Below, piece after piece: positions 9,568 through 18,865 of a stretch of 18,865 nucleotides of DNA. Numbering within the stretch: the first letter of the stretch is position 1; every line of letters begins with the position of its first letter. Below the pieces are notes generated by a model. The model ran no database searches, was not told the DNA's origin, and saw only the letters and a program-made list of their open reading frames with translations. The DNA comes from Monoraphidium neglectum (Eukaryota; Chlorophyta; Chlorophyceae; Sphaeropleales; Selenastraceae), in the NCBI RefSeq assembly GCF_000611645.1, contig NW_014013166.1, forward strand, positions 9,319-28,183, in the 5' to 3' direction. A program made the position numbers and the translations under genes.

Positions 9568-9867
9568 CATAACAGGCGAAGGCCATCACTGATCACGAGC
9601 TCTGACCAGGCCGCGCTTGCTTGTGTTCGGCCGGTGCAGGTGTCTCGGCGGGGTTCCCACGGAAGCTGCACCTCCGTCTGACGTGATCTGGACACCCTTG
9701 GACCAGACAAGCACATCTCACACGCTATCTGCGCTGCAACAACGCTGTCAAACTACATCCTGAATCAGGCGCGGCTTGAAGCGTCAGATCAGTCACTTCC
9801 CTTGCATTGCGAAGCAAGCCGGCACGCCAGACACATTACTTGACAGAGAGCATCACTAGCAATATCA
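9568..9867 (+). promoter_or_regulatory. Presumed promoter and 5' UTR of the C1-FDX gene
   Basis: These 300 bp separate the candidate insertion from the C1-FDX ATG. No clear TATA box or repeated motif was seen. If the insertion is real, it sits about 310 bp from the start codon and could affect this promoter. Confidence 0.35.
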
Positions 9868-10894
9868 ATGGCGCTGCGCAGCCTAGCTCGGTACTTCAGG
9901 CCGCTCGCAGGGCCTGGGGCAAGGCTGATTCAGTCTGCGCCGACTGTTTTTGATAAGATGGTTCAGTTTTACGTTATAGACAAGTCGGGTGCCCGGCATA
10001 CCGTGCGGGGCCTGGAGGGAATCACGCTGTCGGCAACCTTGCGCGAGTACGGTGCGCGCGCCGCTTTGCCGCACGCTGTCCGGCATGAGCCGCATGGCTG
10101 CGTCGCATGTCCGGATCAAAGTAGATGCCATGCCCTCATGAATTACAAGGCAGCGCTGCTGTACATGGCGGGTGTGCATCCTGGAAGTACCGCTCATCAT
10201 GCGGCCTGTGTCCGCTGCTCCAACCCTACCCGGTCCTCCAGGCGCCTTTGACGAGTCCTACTTTATGCCGCACCCAATGGAGCCCGCCTCGACAGACTGC
10301 CATGTGTACGTCGGCAATGACTACATCGACAAGCTGACGCCGCTCGACAGCGCACAGCAGAAGGAGCAGCAGCGCCTGGTGGAGGACTTCGTGAGTGCCG
10401 CGTGCGGGAGGGTGCCGTGTGTGCTGCAGGAGTGCTGTGTCGACAAAGATACGTATATATGTGGACGCGTGGTTGCATGCACACGCGCTTGCATATGTAT
10501 CAGTGGCGTGTGCAGACGCGTGGGAAGAGGGAGGTAAACAGCGGGCTGTGGTTGCAGGGCCCTGGAGATGGAGCAGCAGGCAAGGGAGGCCGCCCTGGGT
10601 CTGATGAGGCAAGGTAGGGGCAACCAGAGCGAGCCTTTACACGGCACAGAGTCTGTAACGAGACGGCAGGCCTGTCGGGCTGGCCGCGCTCCATGCGCCC
10701 ACCCCCGCATCCCCTATTGCCCACCCCCGCGCCCGCCCGCGCCGCCAACCTTTTCCCCGCAAAATGCCCGTGCCCCGCAGGTACGGCAAAACGCGCGCGA
10801 GAACAGCCGCATGGCGCACTTCATCCGCCTCACGCCGCAGCTCAACGGCATGACCGTGGCACTCGGCCCCATAGAGCCGTGGAAGACACAGTGA
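9868..10894 (+). CDS. C1-FDX: C1-FDX, ferredoxin-like bridge subunit of mitochondrial complex I (three exons)
   Basis: Exons 9868..10051, 10242..10390 and 10781..10894 join in phase to 148 residues. The N-terminus MALRSLARYFRPLAGPGARL is Arg-rich without acidic residues, as in a mitochondrial presequence. Residues 33-61 form the ferredoxin-like first hairpin and helix (FYVIDKSGARHTVRGLEG, ITLSATLREY). CHVYVGNDYIDKLTP starts at 81, then VRQNARENSRMAHFIRLTP at 112-130, NGMTVAL and WKTQ at the end. This order, with the NSR...LTPxLxGM signature, fits the adrenodoxin-type fold and resembles plant At3g07480 (C1-FDX), which links the two arms of plant and algal complex I. Cys81 is the only cysteine, so a normal 2Fe-2S cluster cannot form; the usual last ligand position appears to be His124. 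An extra exon near 10558-10613 was tested and breaks the frame. Confidence 0.78.
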
Positions 10895-11274
10895 GGGCGG
10901 CGCGGGCGGTCCTCCATGTGCCGCGCTGCGAGCGCTTTTGAGGATCCGTCAGGCCGACGGTTACCTGCCGGCTCGCGGCACTGGGCGCGGCGGCGCTGCG
11001 TGTGTGTTCGCCCACCATGCCCTTGCAGGCGATGGCTGCGGCTTTCGACGGGAAGGACCCCTAGGCGCCATGGGCGCAAGCCCCGCCTGGATTGTGTGAG
11101 CGGATGAGTATCTCCGCAGGTGCAGGAGCGGAAGTGCGCTCGTTTGTGCATGGTTTCTTGTCTGTCTGTGGAGTTTCATTGGTTCACATTCACTGCACGG
11201 CTTAATCCCTTGTTGCTTCTGTGCTTGCCTCTATGAGGCACTCTGTTCGAAATACATGTGGGCGCTGCATGGTT

Positions 11275-11279
11275 TGTAA
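11275..11279 (+). terminator. TGTAA poly(A) signal of C1-FDX
   Basis: This is the first plus-strand TGTAA after the C1-FDX stop, 380 nt downstream, in a locally AT-richer stretch. It defines a 3' UTR of about 0.4 kb. Confidence 0.7.
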
Positions 11280-11622
11280 CAAATGCGGCCGGGTATTTGT
11301 TCAGAGCCATTGGCCTGCTTGTAGAAAGTGCTGAATTATTTTTTGCTTGGCACATGTGACATCATCTTTGCGTGTCAAGCAGCCAGGCAAGCCGTGTTGG
11401 CGGAGTGTGCGTGGAGCAGTGTACGCCCTACGGTGGTCTGTGGTTGTGTACGACTGGCTGCGTCCAACAGGCACTGTGTGGATGGTCTCCCATTGCTCAC
11501 CTGTCCAGAGCTGCAGCTTGCATGCTAGGGCTGCTAAGGCACAGCCTGCTCATGCCACGCGCTGGTGACAAGGCCACACCTGCAAAGGGCGAGGCCGGGG
11601 CGCCTGCTCCCTGTTGCCCGTG
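11280..11622. other. Short spacer between two convergent genes
   Basis: This lies between the C1-FDX poly(A) signal and that of the oxidase gene. No gene, RNA or repeat was recognised. Confidence 0.5.
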
Positions 11623-11627
11623 TTACA
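11623..11627 (-). terminator. TGTAA poly(A) signal of the lactone oxidase gene
   Basis: TTACA on the + strand is TGTAA on the minus strand. It is the first such pentamer downstream of the oxidase stop, about 915 nt away, so the 3' UTR is long but within the range known for green algae. Confidence 0.55.
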
Positions 11628-12542
11628 GGCAGCTCGCGTTTGCCACGCGCACAGGCGACGGCGAGCTGGGCAGTGCAAACGTCAAACCCCCCGATCAACC
11701 AAGTACCCCGCCCCCTTATTGGTATGGCAGAAACCCTGCCATGCAAGACAGACCGATGTGCACAAGGAAGCCGCCGGCGTTTGATGCGTCACCGCGCTCC
11801 ACGCCGCAGATCGGTTTGGCTGAGGAGCAGCAGTCGTTCAAACCTTTATGATGCAGGAAGACGGCATGGCAGCCCTCGCGCGGCCGTGAGAGTGCCATGC
11901 CAGAAACGCCACAACGGCGCCCTGGTGCGTTCCAGCACGCAAGATCGCAGCGCTTGAAAATTGCAGCACGTGCCGTGCAGGGTGCAGGGGGACGGCCGAC
12001 TCAAAGGCGTCGCCCCCCAACATTGCGTGTTGCACACAAGCAGGTATGTACATTCACGCCTGCGATCCCTTCTGGTTGCGCATGGAACCCCACTCAATGT
12101 CCTGGACAAACCTGGTGCCCCACTGCCAAGACCAATGCCAGCAATAGCCCCCTTTCAAGGTGTGGTCAGCTGTGAAAGCATCTTGGCGCGATCGCCGGTC
12201 AAAAGTCCAACGGCCAATGAAGCTAAAGCAAGGAAACCACAGTCCTCTCAGAGGGAAAGGGTGGTGCGCTGCGCCCCAAGCATAGCACGGTCCGGGCCCG
12301 TTTGAGTGGGGCGCACCGTCCGACTCAGTTGGTGGCACAAGCTGCAATAGAAAAAGGCATAGTGCGCGTTTCGGTTCCCAACGTTCGCAGGTGGATCTTG
12401 CTTGGCTAGCCGTTGCAAGTCAAGATCGCAGCCCCTCCTGAACAGCGGCCTGCGCTGCACGGCACCCGCACCTGACGCGCGGGGTGCGGGCGCCCTAAAA
12501 GGTGGCCACCACGCCCCCCCAGCTCGGGCCGGGCAGGCGCGG
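11628..12542 (-). other. Presumed 3' UTR of the lactone oxidase gene
   Basis: No supported gene was seen on either strand. It may contain one further terminal exon of the oxidase (12494..12406) if the GTAAGT at 12550 is used as a donor. Confidence 0.45.
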
Positions 12543-15500
12543 TCACTTACGGTGCCCCAGCACCGGCAACATCGGCAGCGAAGACATGAGGCTGCTCGAC
12601 GCCGTCAGCAAACCCGCGGTCACCGGGTGGCGCATCAGCTGGTCAGAGACGCCGCCGGCCAACTTGAGGAGCGGGGAGGCGTCGGTGCGCTTGACCCAGA
12701 TCCCCTTGCCGTAGCGCGCCAGGAGTGTCGGGTCCCAGTCCGCGGGCCCCTTGCAGACCTTGAACTCGGGAAAGGCGCTGCTCTCAAGGCACTTGAAGTC
12801 CACCTGGCGGCCAGGCAAGTTGCAGTGGGCGTCCTCGGTGCAGAAGCACTCGTAGCTGAGCGCGCAGCCAGGGAAGTGGGTGTAGGGCCTCTCCGCGGCG
12901 ACCTTGGCGAAGAGCGGCGGCTCGAAGACCTTATCCGGGTCGAAGCGCGCCTGCAGCTCGAGCATCTTGTCGAACGCGGGGTAGCGCGGGCGCGTGGGGA
13001 AGCGGGGGTCGGTGAAGGTGCGGTCGGTGTTCTTGCCCCAGTGGAATCGGCCCGTGCCGTTGTACTTGGCGAGGCCGAGCAGCTCAAACAGGTCCTGCGG
13101 GGCGGGGGCGGCGCAGTATATAGTTGAGTGCGGCAGGCGAGGCGACGCAATGTGTGATTGCGCCGCTGGTGCGAGGGAGGCGAGGGAGAGAGCAGGCTTG
13201 TGGGCTGCAGCGCATACACAGGGCCGCAGCTCGGGAGGAGGGGGGGCCCGCAAATCCCTGGGACGCGTGAAAGCTTAGGGGTGCCGCGCACAGCCGCCGC
13301 GCCGCAGCGCAGGGGAGCGCTGCAGGCGCCCCCACCAGCGCGGACCAGCCTGCCGGTGCCAGTCCTAGGCAAGCACCCCGTGCGCAGCCCCGCCCACCTG
13401 CACATAGCCGTATCGCATCGGGTACTGGAAGATTTCCCGGGAGCGCAGCCACGTGGACTGCACGAATACGGGGCGCTTCATGCCGTACTGGGTCGCCAAG
13501 TACTCGGGGCGGCCGCTGCCGACTCGCAGCCACATGTACCTTGAGGGAGAGGCGGGGGGATAATGGCGGGTCCACATGTGCCTTTGAGGGATTAGCGTTG
13601 ATGCAGACGTGAGCGGCTGCCAGCTGAAGGAGGACGAGGGAGCCGCGCGCCGCGCCCACGCGTCGTGCCGTGCCGTGGCCCACGCGGCAAACATCCGCTC
13701 TCTCGGTCCGCCACCCGCCAGCTGCGGGCTGGGCCAGAGAGGGGCGGCAGCGGAGCGGCGGCTCCCGCCCTCTCACCCAGGGCCGAGGTAGCGCGCGCGG
13801 GTCGCGCCATCGCGCCAGAGGTCCTTCTGAAGCACCAGCTTTACATCATCCACCCACTGCTGCAGGTGCTCAAACTCGATCGTGAACTCGGTGTCGTACT
13901 GCGGTGACGACGGGTGACGGGTGGGAGTGACGGTTGGGAGGCCAGTGGGGACAGCGTGACGGCGCGCACAATTGTGTGAGGGGCGGCGGTCGCTTGTTGG
14001 GGTGGGAGCAGCAGAGCAGCCCTCCTGCAATGCTGGTCCAGCCCCGTCTTGCCCAGGCCGCCGCGCCCGCCGGCTACCCGTGAGATGCGGTCTGGACGCT
14101 GCCGCTGTGGCCTGGCCCCGCCTCGCAACGGCCACCCCAACCGGCTCTGCCTCGCCTCTCGCAAACCCCCGCTGCCTGCAGCGCTGGGCCCCTCCCCACC
14201 CCCATCCCAAACCCACCGCGGTCGCATCATACTGCTTCCCCGCAAACAGGCAGTTCGGCGCGCACGGCATCGTCGTCTGCAGCCGGTTGGTGAGCCCAAC
14301 GCCCTCTGTGTCGGTTGCCACGCTGCCGCCCGGCTTGCCCGCCCAGCCGCGGCCGACGGTCAGACGCTCGACAAAGTAGCCAAGCACGCTGTTCATGATG
14401 CCAAACGCATTGTCGCGGATGTCCCCTTGGTTGTCCCGGTTGGCGCTGCCAATGGGCGCCTCGTAGCGCACTGCGGCGATTCGCAGGATTGGGAGCGGCG
14501 GGGGCACCCACGGCGGCAGGGCGGCGAGTTAGTGGTGTCAGAGACACAACCAGGCGGGCTCCGCACGCGCGCTCGGCCATCGGGCAGGAGGGCCGCCCGC
14601 TTGCGCCCCACAGCTGCGTGCGGCGGCGGACGCGCGCGGCGGGGCGGGCGGCGGGCGCGGGGACGCCGGGCGTGCGCTTACAGTCTGCCAGCATGGTGTT
14701 GACGAGCTCGGGGTCGGTGACGGGCACAGAGGTGTTGACCTCGGTCATCATGTTGACCGTGTACTCCTGCATGTCGGGGCGCCACACCAGCAGGACGTCC
14801 GAGTTCCCCTGGTTTTGGAGGCGGCCGCGGTGGTTGCGGATAAATGGATTTCAGCTTGATGGGCGCAGGCAACCGGGGCAAAAGGGGTGCGTGCGGCCGG
14901 CTGCTGGTGGTTTGGGCGTGCGTGTGGGTCGGCAGGGCCTGTCAACGCTGCGCTGCCGGCTGAGTCGCAAACAGGGTTGAGGGGTTTGTCACAGGTATCA
15001 AATCTGAGCATGCCGGGCTGCTCAACTGCATATTGCTCCCTCCAAATCCTGCCGCCAAATGGCGTCCTAGTACCGCATTACCCCATACCCCTGCACAGCG
15101 ACAGCCACGCGGCCGCCCCCTGCCACGGGGCCTAGCTGCATCCAATCCTGTGCCCGGCCTACAGCAAAAGTGGCCAGGCCGGCGGCCGCCAACAATGCCT
15201 CCCCTGCCAACTGCACCCGCCCCGCGGCAGCCGCATCCAAAAAGCGCCCCGCACCTCATTCAAGATCCTCTCCAGGTCCTGAACCATGTTCTTGTCAGAC
15301 ACCTTGAGCAACGACTTGAAGCGCGTGTGGCTGGGCGGGTTGAGCTGCAGCAGGAACTCGGTCATCACGCCGACCAACCCGAGGCCGCCGTAGAGGCCGT
15401 TCCACTCGGGGCTCGCCGGCGTTGCGACGTGCCTCTCCCCGGCCGCGTCGACCCACACCACCTCCCGCACCATGTCCATGGGCGTGTCCGCTGCCGCGGG

Positions 15501-16435
15501 CCCGTCGCCGGAGCCGTGCGCGCCGGCGGCGATCGTGCCGCCGAGGGTGAGGCCGCCGAACACAGGGACAGAGCCGACAGAGATGGTCATGCCGTGGGCG
15601 CCAGCGGCCTGGGCAAGGTCCCACAGGTGGATGCCCGGCTGAACGCGCATTTGCAGGGCTTCCTTATCGACGGAGAGCACCTTGCTCATCGTGTTTTGAA
15701 TAATGCTGACCGCCAGTACGCTGGGGGGGTTGGCGGCGCCGCCCTGCTGCGGCAGCGACTCGCTCTGGGCAGGGCACGTGAACGCCGCGGACGAGTGGAA
15801 CAGGCGCTGGGTGAGGCGGACCTTGAGCGTCTGGTTTTGCGCCCGGGCCTGTGCTGAGTAGGCCTTGAGCGCGGCTGCAACGTCATCTGTGCTGTTCGGC
15901 TCGATCACGGCGTCGGTCTCGCAGAGGACGTAGCTGTACGCGCCGCGAACGGTGCCCGCGGGCTCGTCATACTGGGACGCGGGCGGGCGGGGCGGGGGCG
16001 GGGTGTCGGGCGCGGTTGCCGCACAAGGGTTGCCGCAGGACGTGTGCACGAGGAGTGAGCGGGCGGCAGGAAGCTGGGGCGCAATGGTGAAACGCGTCCT
16101 GTGATGTGCAGGCCACAGCTCGTGGCAGCATTGATGCTGAGCTGAGTAAGCACAAAAGCTGTGATCAACAGGCGGCGCTGGCCGCTCCTTGCTGACGCGC
16201 AGCGCCGTCCGAGCTAGGTTCGGCCTGCACTGCATGCGGCACTGCCTAGAGCACTGCGCCGAAGCTAACCCACCGCCCCCTGACCACTGCATGCCACACA
16301 AGGCGCCCGCTGTATGCGTATGTAAGCAATCACCCCGAGTTTTTCGTCCCCACGGAAGAAGGCGGCCTGCGCAAGGTTCGCCAGGCAGACGAGGAGCACA
16401 AAGCTGTTCGCCCACACGACCCGTGAGCTCGCCAT
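12543..16435 (-). CDS. Secreted FAD-dependent sugar-1,4-lactone oxidase, plant GULLO-like (seven exons)
   Basis: Exons 16435..16334, 15971..15255, 14808..14682, 14470..14217, 13898..13777, 13539..13398 and 13094..12543 join in phase to 671 residues. Residues 1-24 are a signal peptide (SFVLLVCLANLAQA). Residues about 45-245 are the PCMH-type FAD-binding domain: His93 in RLFHSS, VQPGIHLWDLAQAAG, then GLTLGGTIAAGAHGSG at 174-189 and GLGLVGVMTEFLLQL. The rest is the ALO-type catalytic domain, with YDTEFTIEFEHLQQW at 401, HWGK at 506-509 and FDPDKVF at 539. GCALSYECFCTEDAHC at 564-579 is the Cys-rich signature of plant L-gulonolactone oxidase-like proteins. The family oxidises aldonolactones, in some members producing ascorbate; substrate and destination here are inferred. 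The exon 4 end (GCG|GTGGGT) was chosen by phase. Confidence 0.87.
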
Positions 16436-18627
16436 GCCGCCCCAGATGTGCTATGAGCTAGAGAATCAGATGGATAATCTATGCGAGTGCTTTCCTGACG
16501 CACAGAGCCCGGCCGTCACGTCGAGCCCCCAAGTTACCAAGGAACCAACACAAGCTGTTGGCTAACCCGGGGTGACTGCGATTATTGCCCGGCAATTATA
16601 ATTATTACAGTACAACGAATTAAAAGCGCCGCCGACGGAATTCAAATTTCGCCTCTTATTGCTGAGTAGCCGCTGATGAATGGAGTGCGGGGTACCCAAC
16701 GACCACCGTTGCCTCCGCAGACTTGTACAAGATTTTCCAGGATATTTATATCTCTTGGAAGCCGGCCGAGTCACCCGAGTACACCGCAGCGCCCAAGTTC
16801 AGTTGGCTGTCGCAACTCCAAGGCGGCTGCAGTAGGATGCACGGGCCCTAACGTACATGGAGGGATTTGGGCCCCTTGATGGCCCAGGGTTGTCTATCAG
16901 AAACGATGTTAGTTTTCCTCGCACATCATAATGCGCCCCGCTGAGTTGTACAACCTCCGAACCAGAGGCTTGGCAACATGACAAGGCGGTTACTCGCAGC
17001 GATGACTGGCCATTTCGTTTGGCAGCGATGTGCCTTGGGCTCTGGTGGACCCAAAACAAAACCGGGAAAGCTTCAAGAGGTGAACAATATAACAGCATGA
17101 ATGACTTATCAATGGAATTGTGACAAACGTCTGTTGTTCAGGGGCATTACCCCTGACAGGTGGCTCTGCCTTGTCATACTTTTTGACCGTATTGAAATGT
17201 TCTGGAGAAAGGCGCTGCGTGGCTGGACGGTGCGCAACGTTAACAATCGGCTAGCTCGTTCAAAGGCTGGTAAGGGCCAGCTACACTGGCCAGCCCCACC
17301 AGCAGTCATTGCAGCAATGGGCATGTCCACGCTGTCCTCTCAAGGCGATTTGTCACCATGGGCTCAATAAGATAACTAGTGCGCCTCCGTTGTATGGGTC
17401 GGGGTTTGTTCCATATGTTTGTCTCGCCGTCAAACGGCTCATTGCAAACCACATACAGGTCTTGGTTGGGACACAAGCGCCCGGCGGATGGTGCAACGGA
17501 GCGTGACAGTGCGCACTGGAGTCATAGTTGGGAGTCTGAAGAGGGGACCAAAGAGCTTTTTGCAGGCTTGAAACGCTTGGCCAGGCGCAAATGGTGACAA
17601 ACTGGTGGATGGCTCAACTACCACAGCATCGCTACGACTTCAACTGTCCCTGCTTGGTCCCAGCACCAGCACAGAAATGAGATAACACTGAGGTTATCAG
17701 GAACCAACCTTGTATCAGCTGTATCAACGCGTGCAATCAGATCTGTCAGTCTGCTTGTACTGCCCGATTCAAGGCCATTCGGCAGGCCAGGTGGGGTCAA
17801 TCTATGACACACGTCCTATGTGCTTGCTTTCAATTGTTTCCAGGTTAGGCCCCATCAACCACTATTTCAGGTACTAGCGCGATGGGTGAGCAGGGCGAAT
17901 CCAAACTCGTGTTGTGTTGCAGTTGAGCCGCACAACCGCATCATGTTTATCTCACAATAATGTGGCTTCCAGAGTGAGAAATAAGCGCACTATATCCACT
18001 CCATGCGCCCAGTTTGAAGCGAGCTGGCCATCCACACGCCCCAACTTGTCTCAAATCGCACAAGCACGGCTGTCCTAGGTGGACTGGTGCAGCGGCGTCA
18101 CTGCACCCCACGACAACGAGTGTTGTTGTGCACAGCGAGCGCATGAGGCCTGCCTAAGCTCAGGATCACCTTGAAGTTTGAATTGTCACATGTTGACGCG
18201 CCTCCGCAGCCGTATGCGCTTGCGAGGAGCCAACCCTTTCGCCATTTCAATTTCCAGGATGCGTGGTCTTCTTTAGACCCAGACACAGTTCATTTATTGA
18301 CCCATTGTATTCATTTACAGTCCCTTGACAAGCTTACACCACCTTGCGCCGTGATCGGCACTTGAACTCTGCTCTCTGTGTTGAGCTTCGCCGCCGGTCG
18401 ATGTCCTTATTCGCCTAAAGATTGAAACAACTTGTTAGTGACGTCCAGCGCGCCAGCGTTGCCCCGGGAAGATCGCGAGCACCACAATTGTTGTGCAGCT
18501 CTGCGCTCGAGCCACCCAAGTCCACCGCGGCCCCCTCAACTGATTCAAGAACGTCCAGAGCGCTGTTCAGTCGCATCTCGGGCCCCCTCTTGGCGGCGCG
18601 CCACGGGCGACACCGACCGCGCCCCCG
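16436..18627. other. Long intergenic region with no supported gene
   Basis: Base composition is much lower in GC than in the flanking exons. ORFs are short (90 codons or fewer) and lack recognisable motifs, and no exon chain could be built. No tRNA-like T-arm or CRISPR-like array was seen. A short uORF-like ATG at 18401 ends at a TAA after five codons. The region should contain the divergent promoters of the oxidase (-) and of the tentative gene starting at 18628 (+). Confidence 0.5.
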
Positions 18628-18710
18628 ATGCGGCGCCAGCGCCACCTCCAGGGCGGCCCGCCCCTGCTGAGCGAGCTGCTTGAGCATGTCTTGAGCCTCA
18701 TGCACCCCAG
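18628..18710 (+). CDS. Tentative first coding exon of a gene running off the window
   Basis: Of the three + frames, only the one starting ATG at 18628 stays open to a perfect donor (CCCAG|GTGAGAAAAT) at 18710/18711. It encodes 27 residues plus two bases, with a hydrophobic helix-like stretch (PPLLSELLEHVLSLMHP). A likely acceptor is CCACTGCAG at about 18787. In phase, the next exon would read Cys-rich (CCCCRICRMADCTRC); the more natural-looking VLLLPHLPDGRLHSL frame does not match the phase. Too little is visible to name the gene, and the exon itself is uncertain. Confidence 0.28.
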
Positions 18711-18865
18711 GTGAGAAAATATTGCATGGATCGTGAGTTCGCCGGCAGCGCACCCCCGGGCGTTTGCGTGCGGTGCGCCCACTGCAGGTGCTGCTGTTGC
18801 CGCATCTGCCGGATGGCCGACTGCACTCGCTGTGTCCGACGACAATCAACAACGCCTCCCCCCCC

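Noticed and set aside
10558..10613. Possible additional C1-FDX exon (ALEMEQQAREAALGL) between acceptor TTGCAG and donor AAGGTAGGG
   Set aside because: Its length breaks the phase with both neighbours. Skipping it joins exons in frame and gives the family's expected spacing to NSR...LTP.
12402..13127. 241-codon ORF on the + strand
   Set aside because: It is antisense to the last oxidase exon, where the minus-strand protein has clear family motifs.
17138..17156. Perfect hairpin TCAGGGG-CATTA-CCCCTGA
   Set aside because: A 7-bp stem alone in intergenic DNA, with no T-run or nearby gene, is within chance. No tRNA or other RNA fold could be built around it.

Overview
The window looks like nuclear DNA of a GC-rich green alga (Chlorophyta). 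Genes are split by short GT-AG introns (about 70-450 nt). Exons are very GC-rich and rich in Ala, Gly and Pro. Every well-modelled gene is followed by the pentamer TGTAA, the chlorophyte poly(A) signal. The gene content fits: a chloroplast PSII-assembly protein (LPA2-like), the plant/algal complex I bridge ferredoxin (C1-FDX), a plant-type gulonolactone-oxidase-like flavoprotein and a secreted lectin/hydroxyproline-rich-type wall protein. The exact class (Trebouxiophyceae or Chlorophyceae) cannot be decided from this sequence.

Layout. 1-930 (+): 3' end of an unrecognised Ala-rich protein, followed by a long UTR. 2669-4182 (-): six-exon LPA2-like gene, convergent with the first; their TGTAA signals lie 8 bp apart. 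4183-5567: about 1.4 kb with no supported gene. 5729-8012 (-): three-exon secreted protein with a jacalin-like lectin domain, an Ala/Pro/Glu stalk, a 16-Cys region and a Leu-Pro repeat. 8482-9567: candidate 5'-truncated non-LTR retroelement with an AATC-repeat tail and a 10-bp flanking direct repeat. 9868-10894 (+): three-exon C1-FDX. 12543-16435 (-): seven-exon secreted FAD-dependent sugar-lactone oxidase. 16436-18627: 2.2 kb with no supported gene. 18628 to the window end (+): tentative 5' exon of a gene that runs off the edge.

The exon models were assembled by hand. Splice phases are mutually consistent for the four complete genes (179, 634, 148 and 671 residues), which is strong internal support. 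Family assignments rest on remembered motif patterns; no database search was made. The genes look like independent single-gene transcription units in different compartments (thylakoid, secretory pathway, mitochondrion), not one pathway. I saw no convincing new multi-gene system. The most unusual items are the complex I ferredoxin with only one cysteine and the lectin/stalk/Cys-rich chimera.
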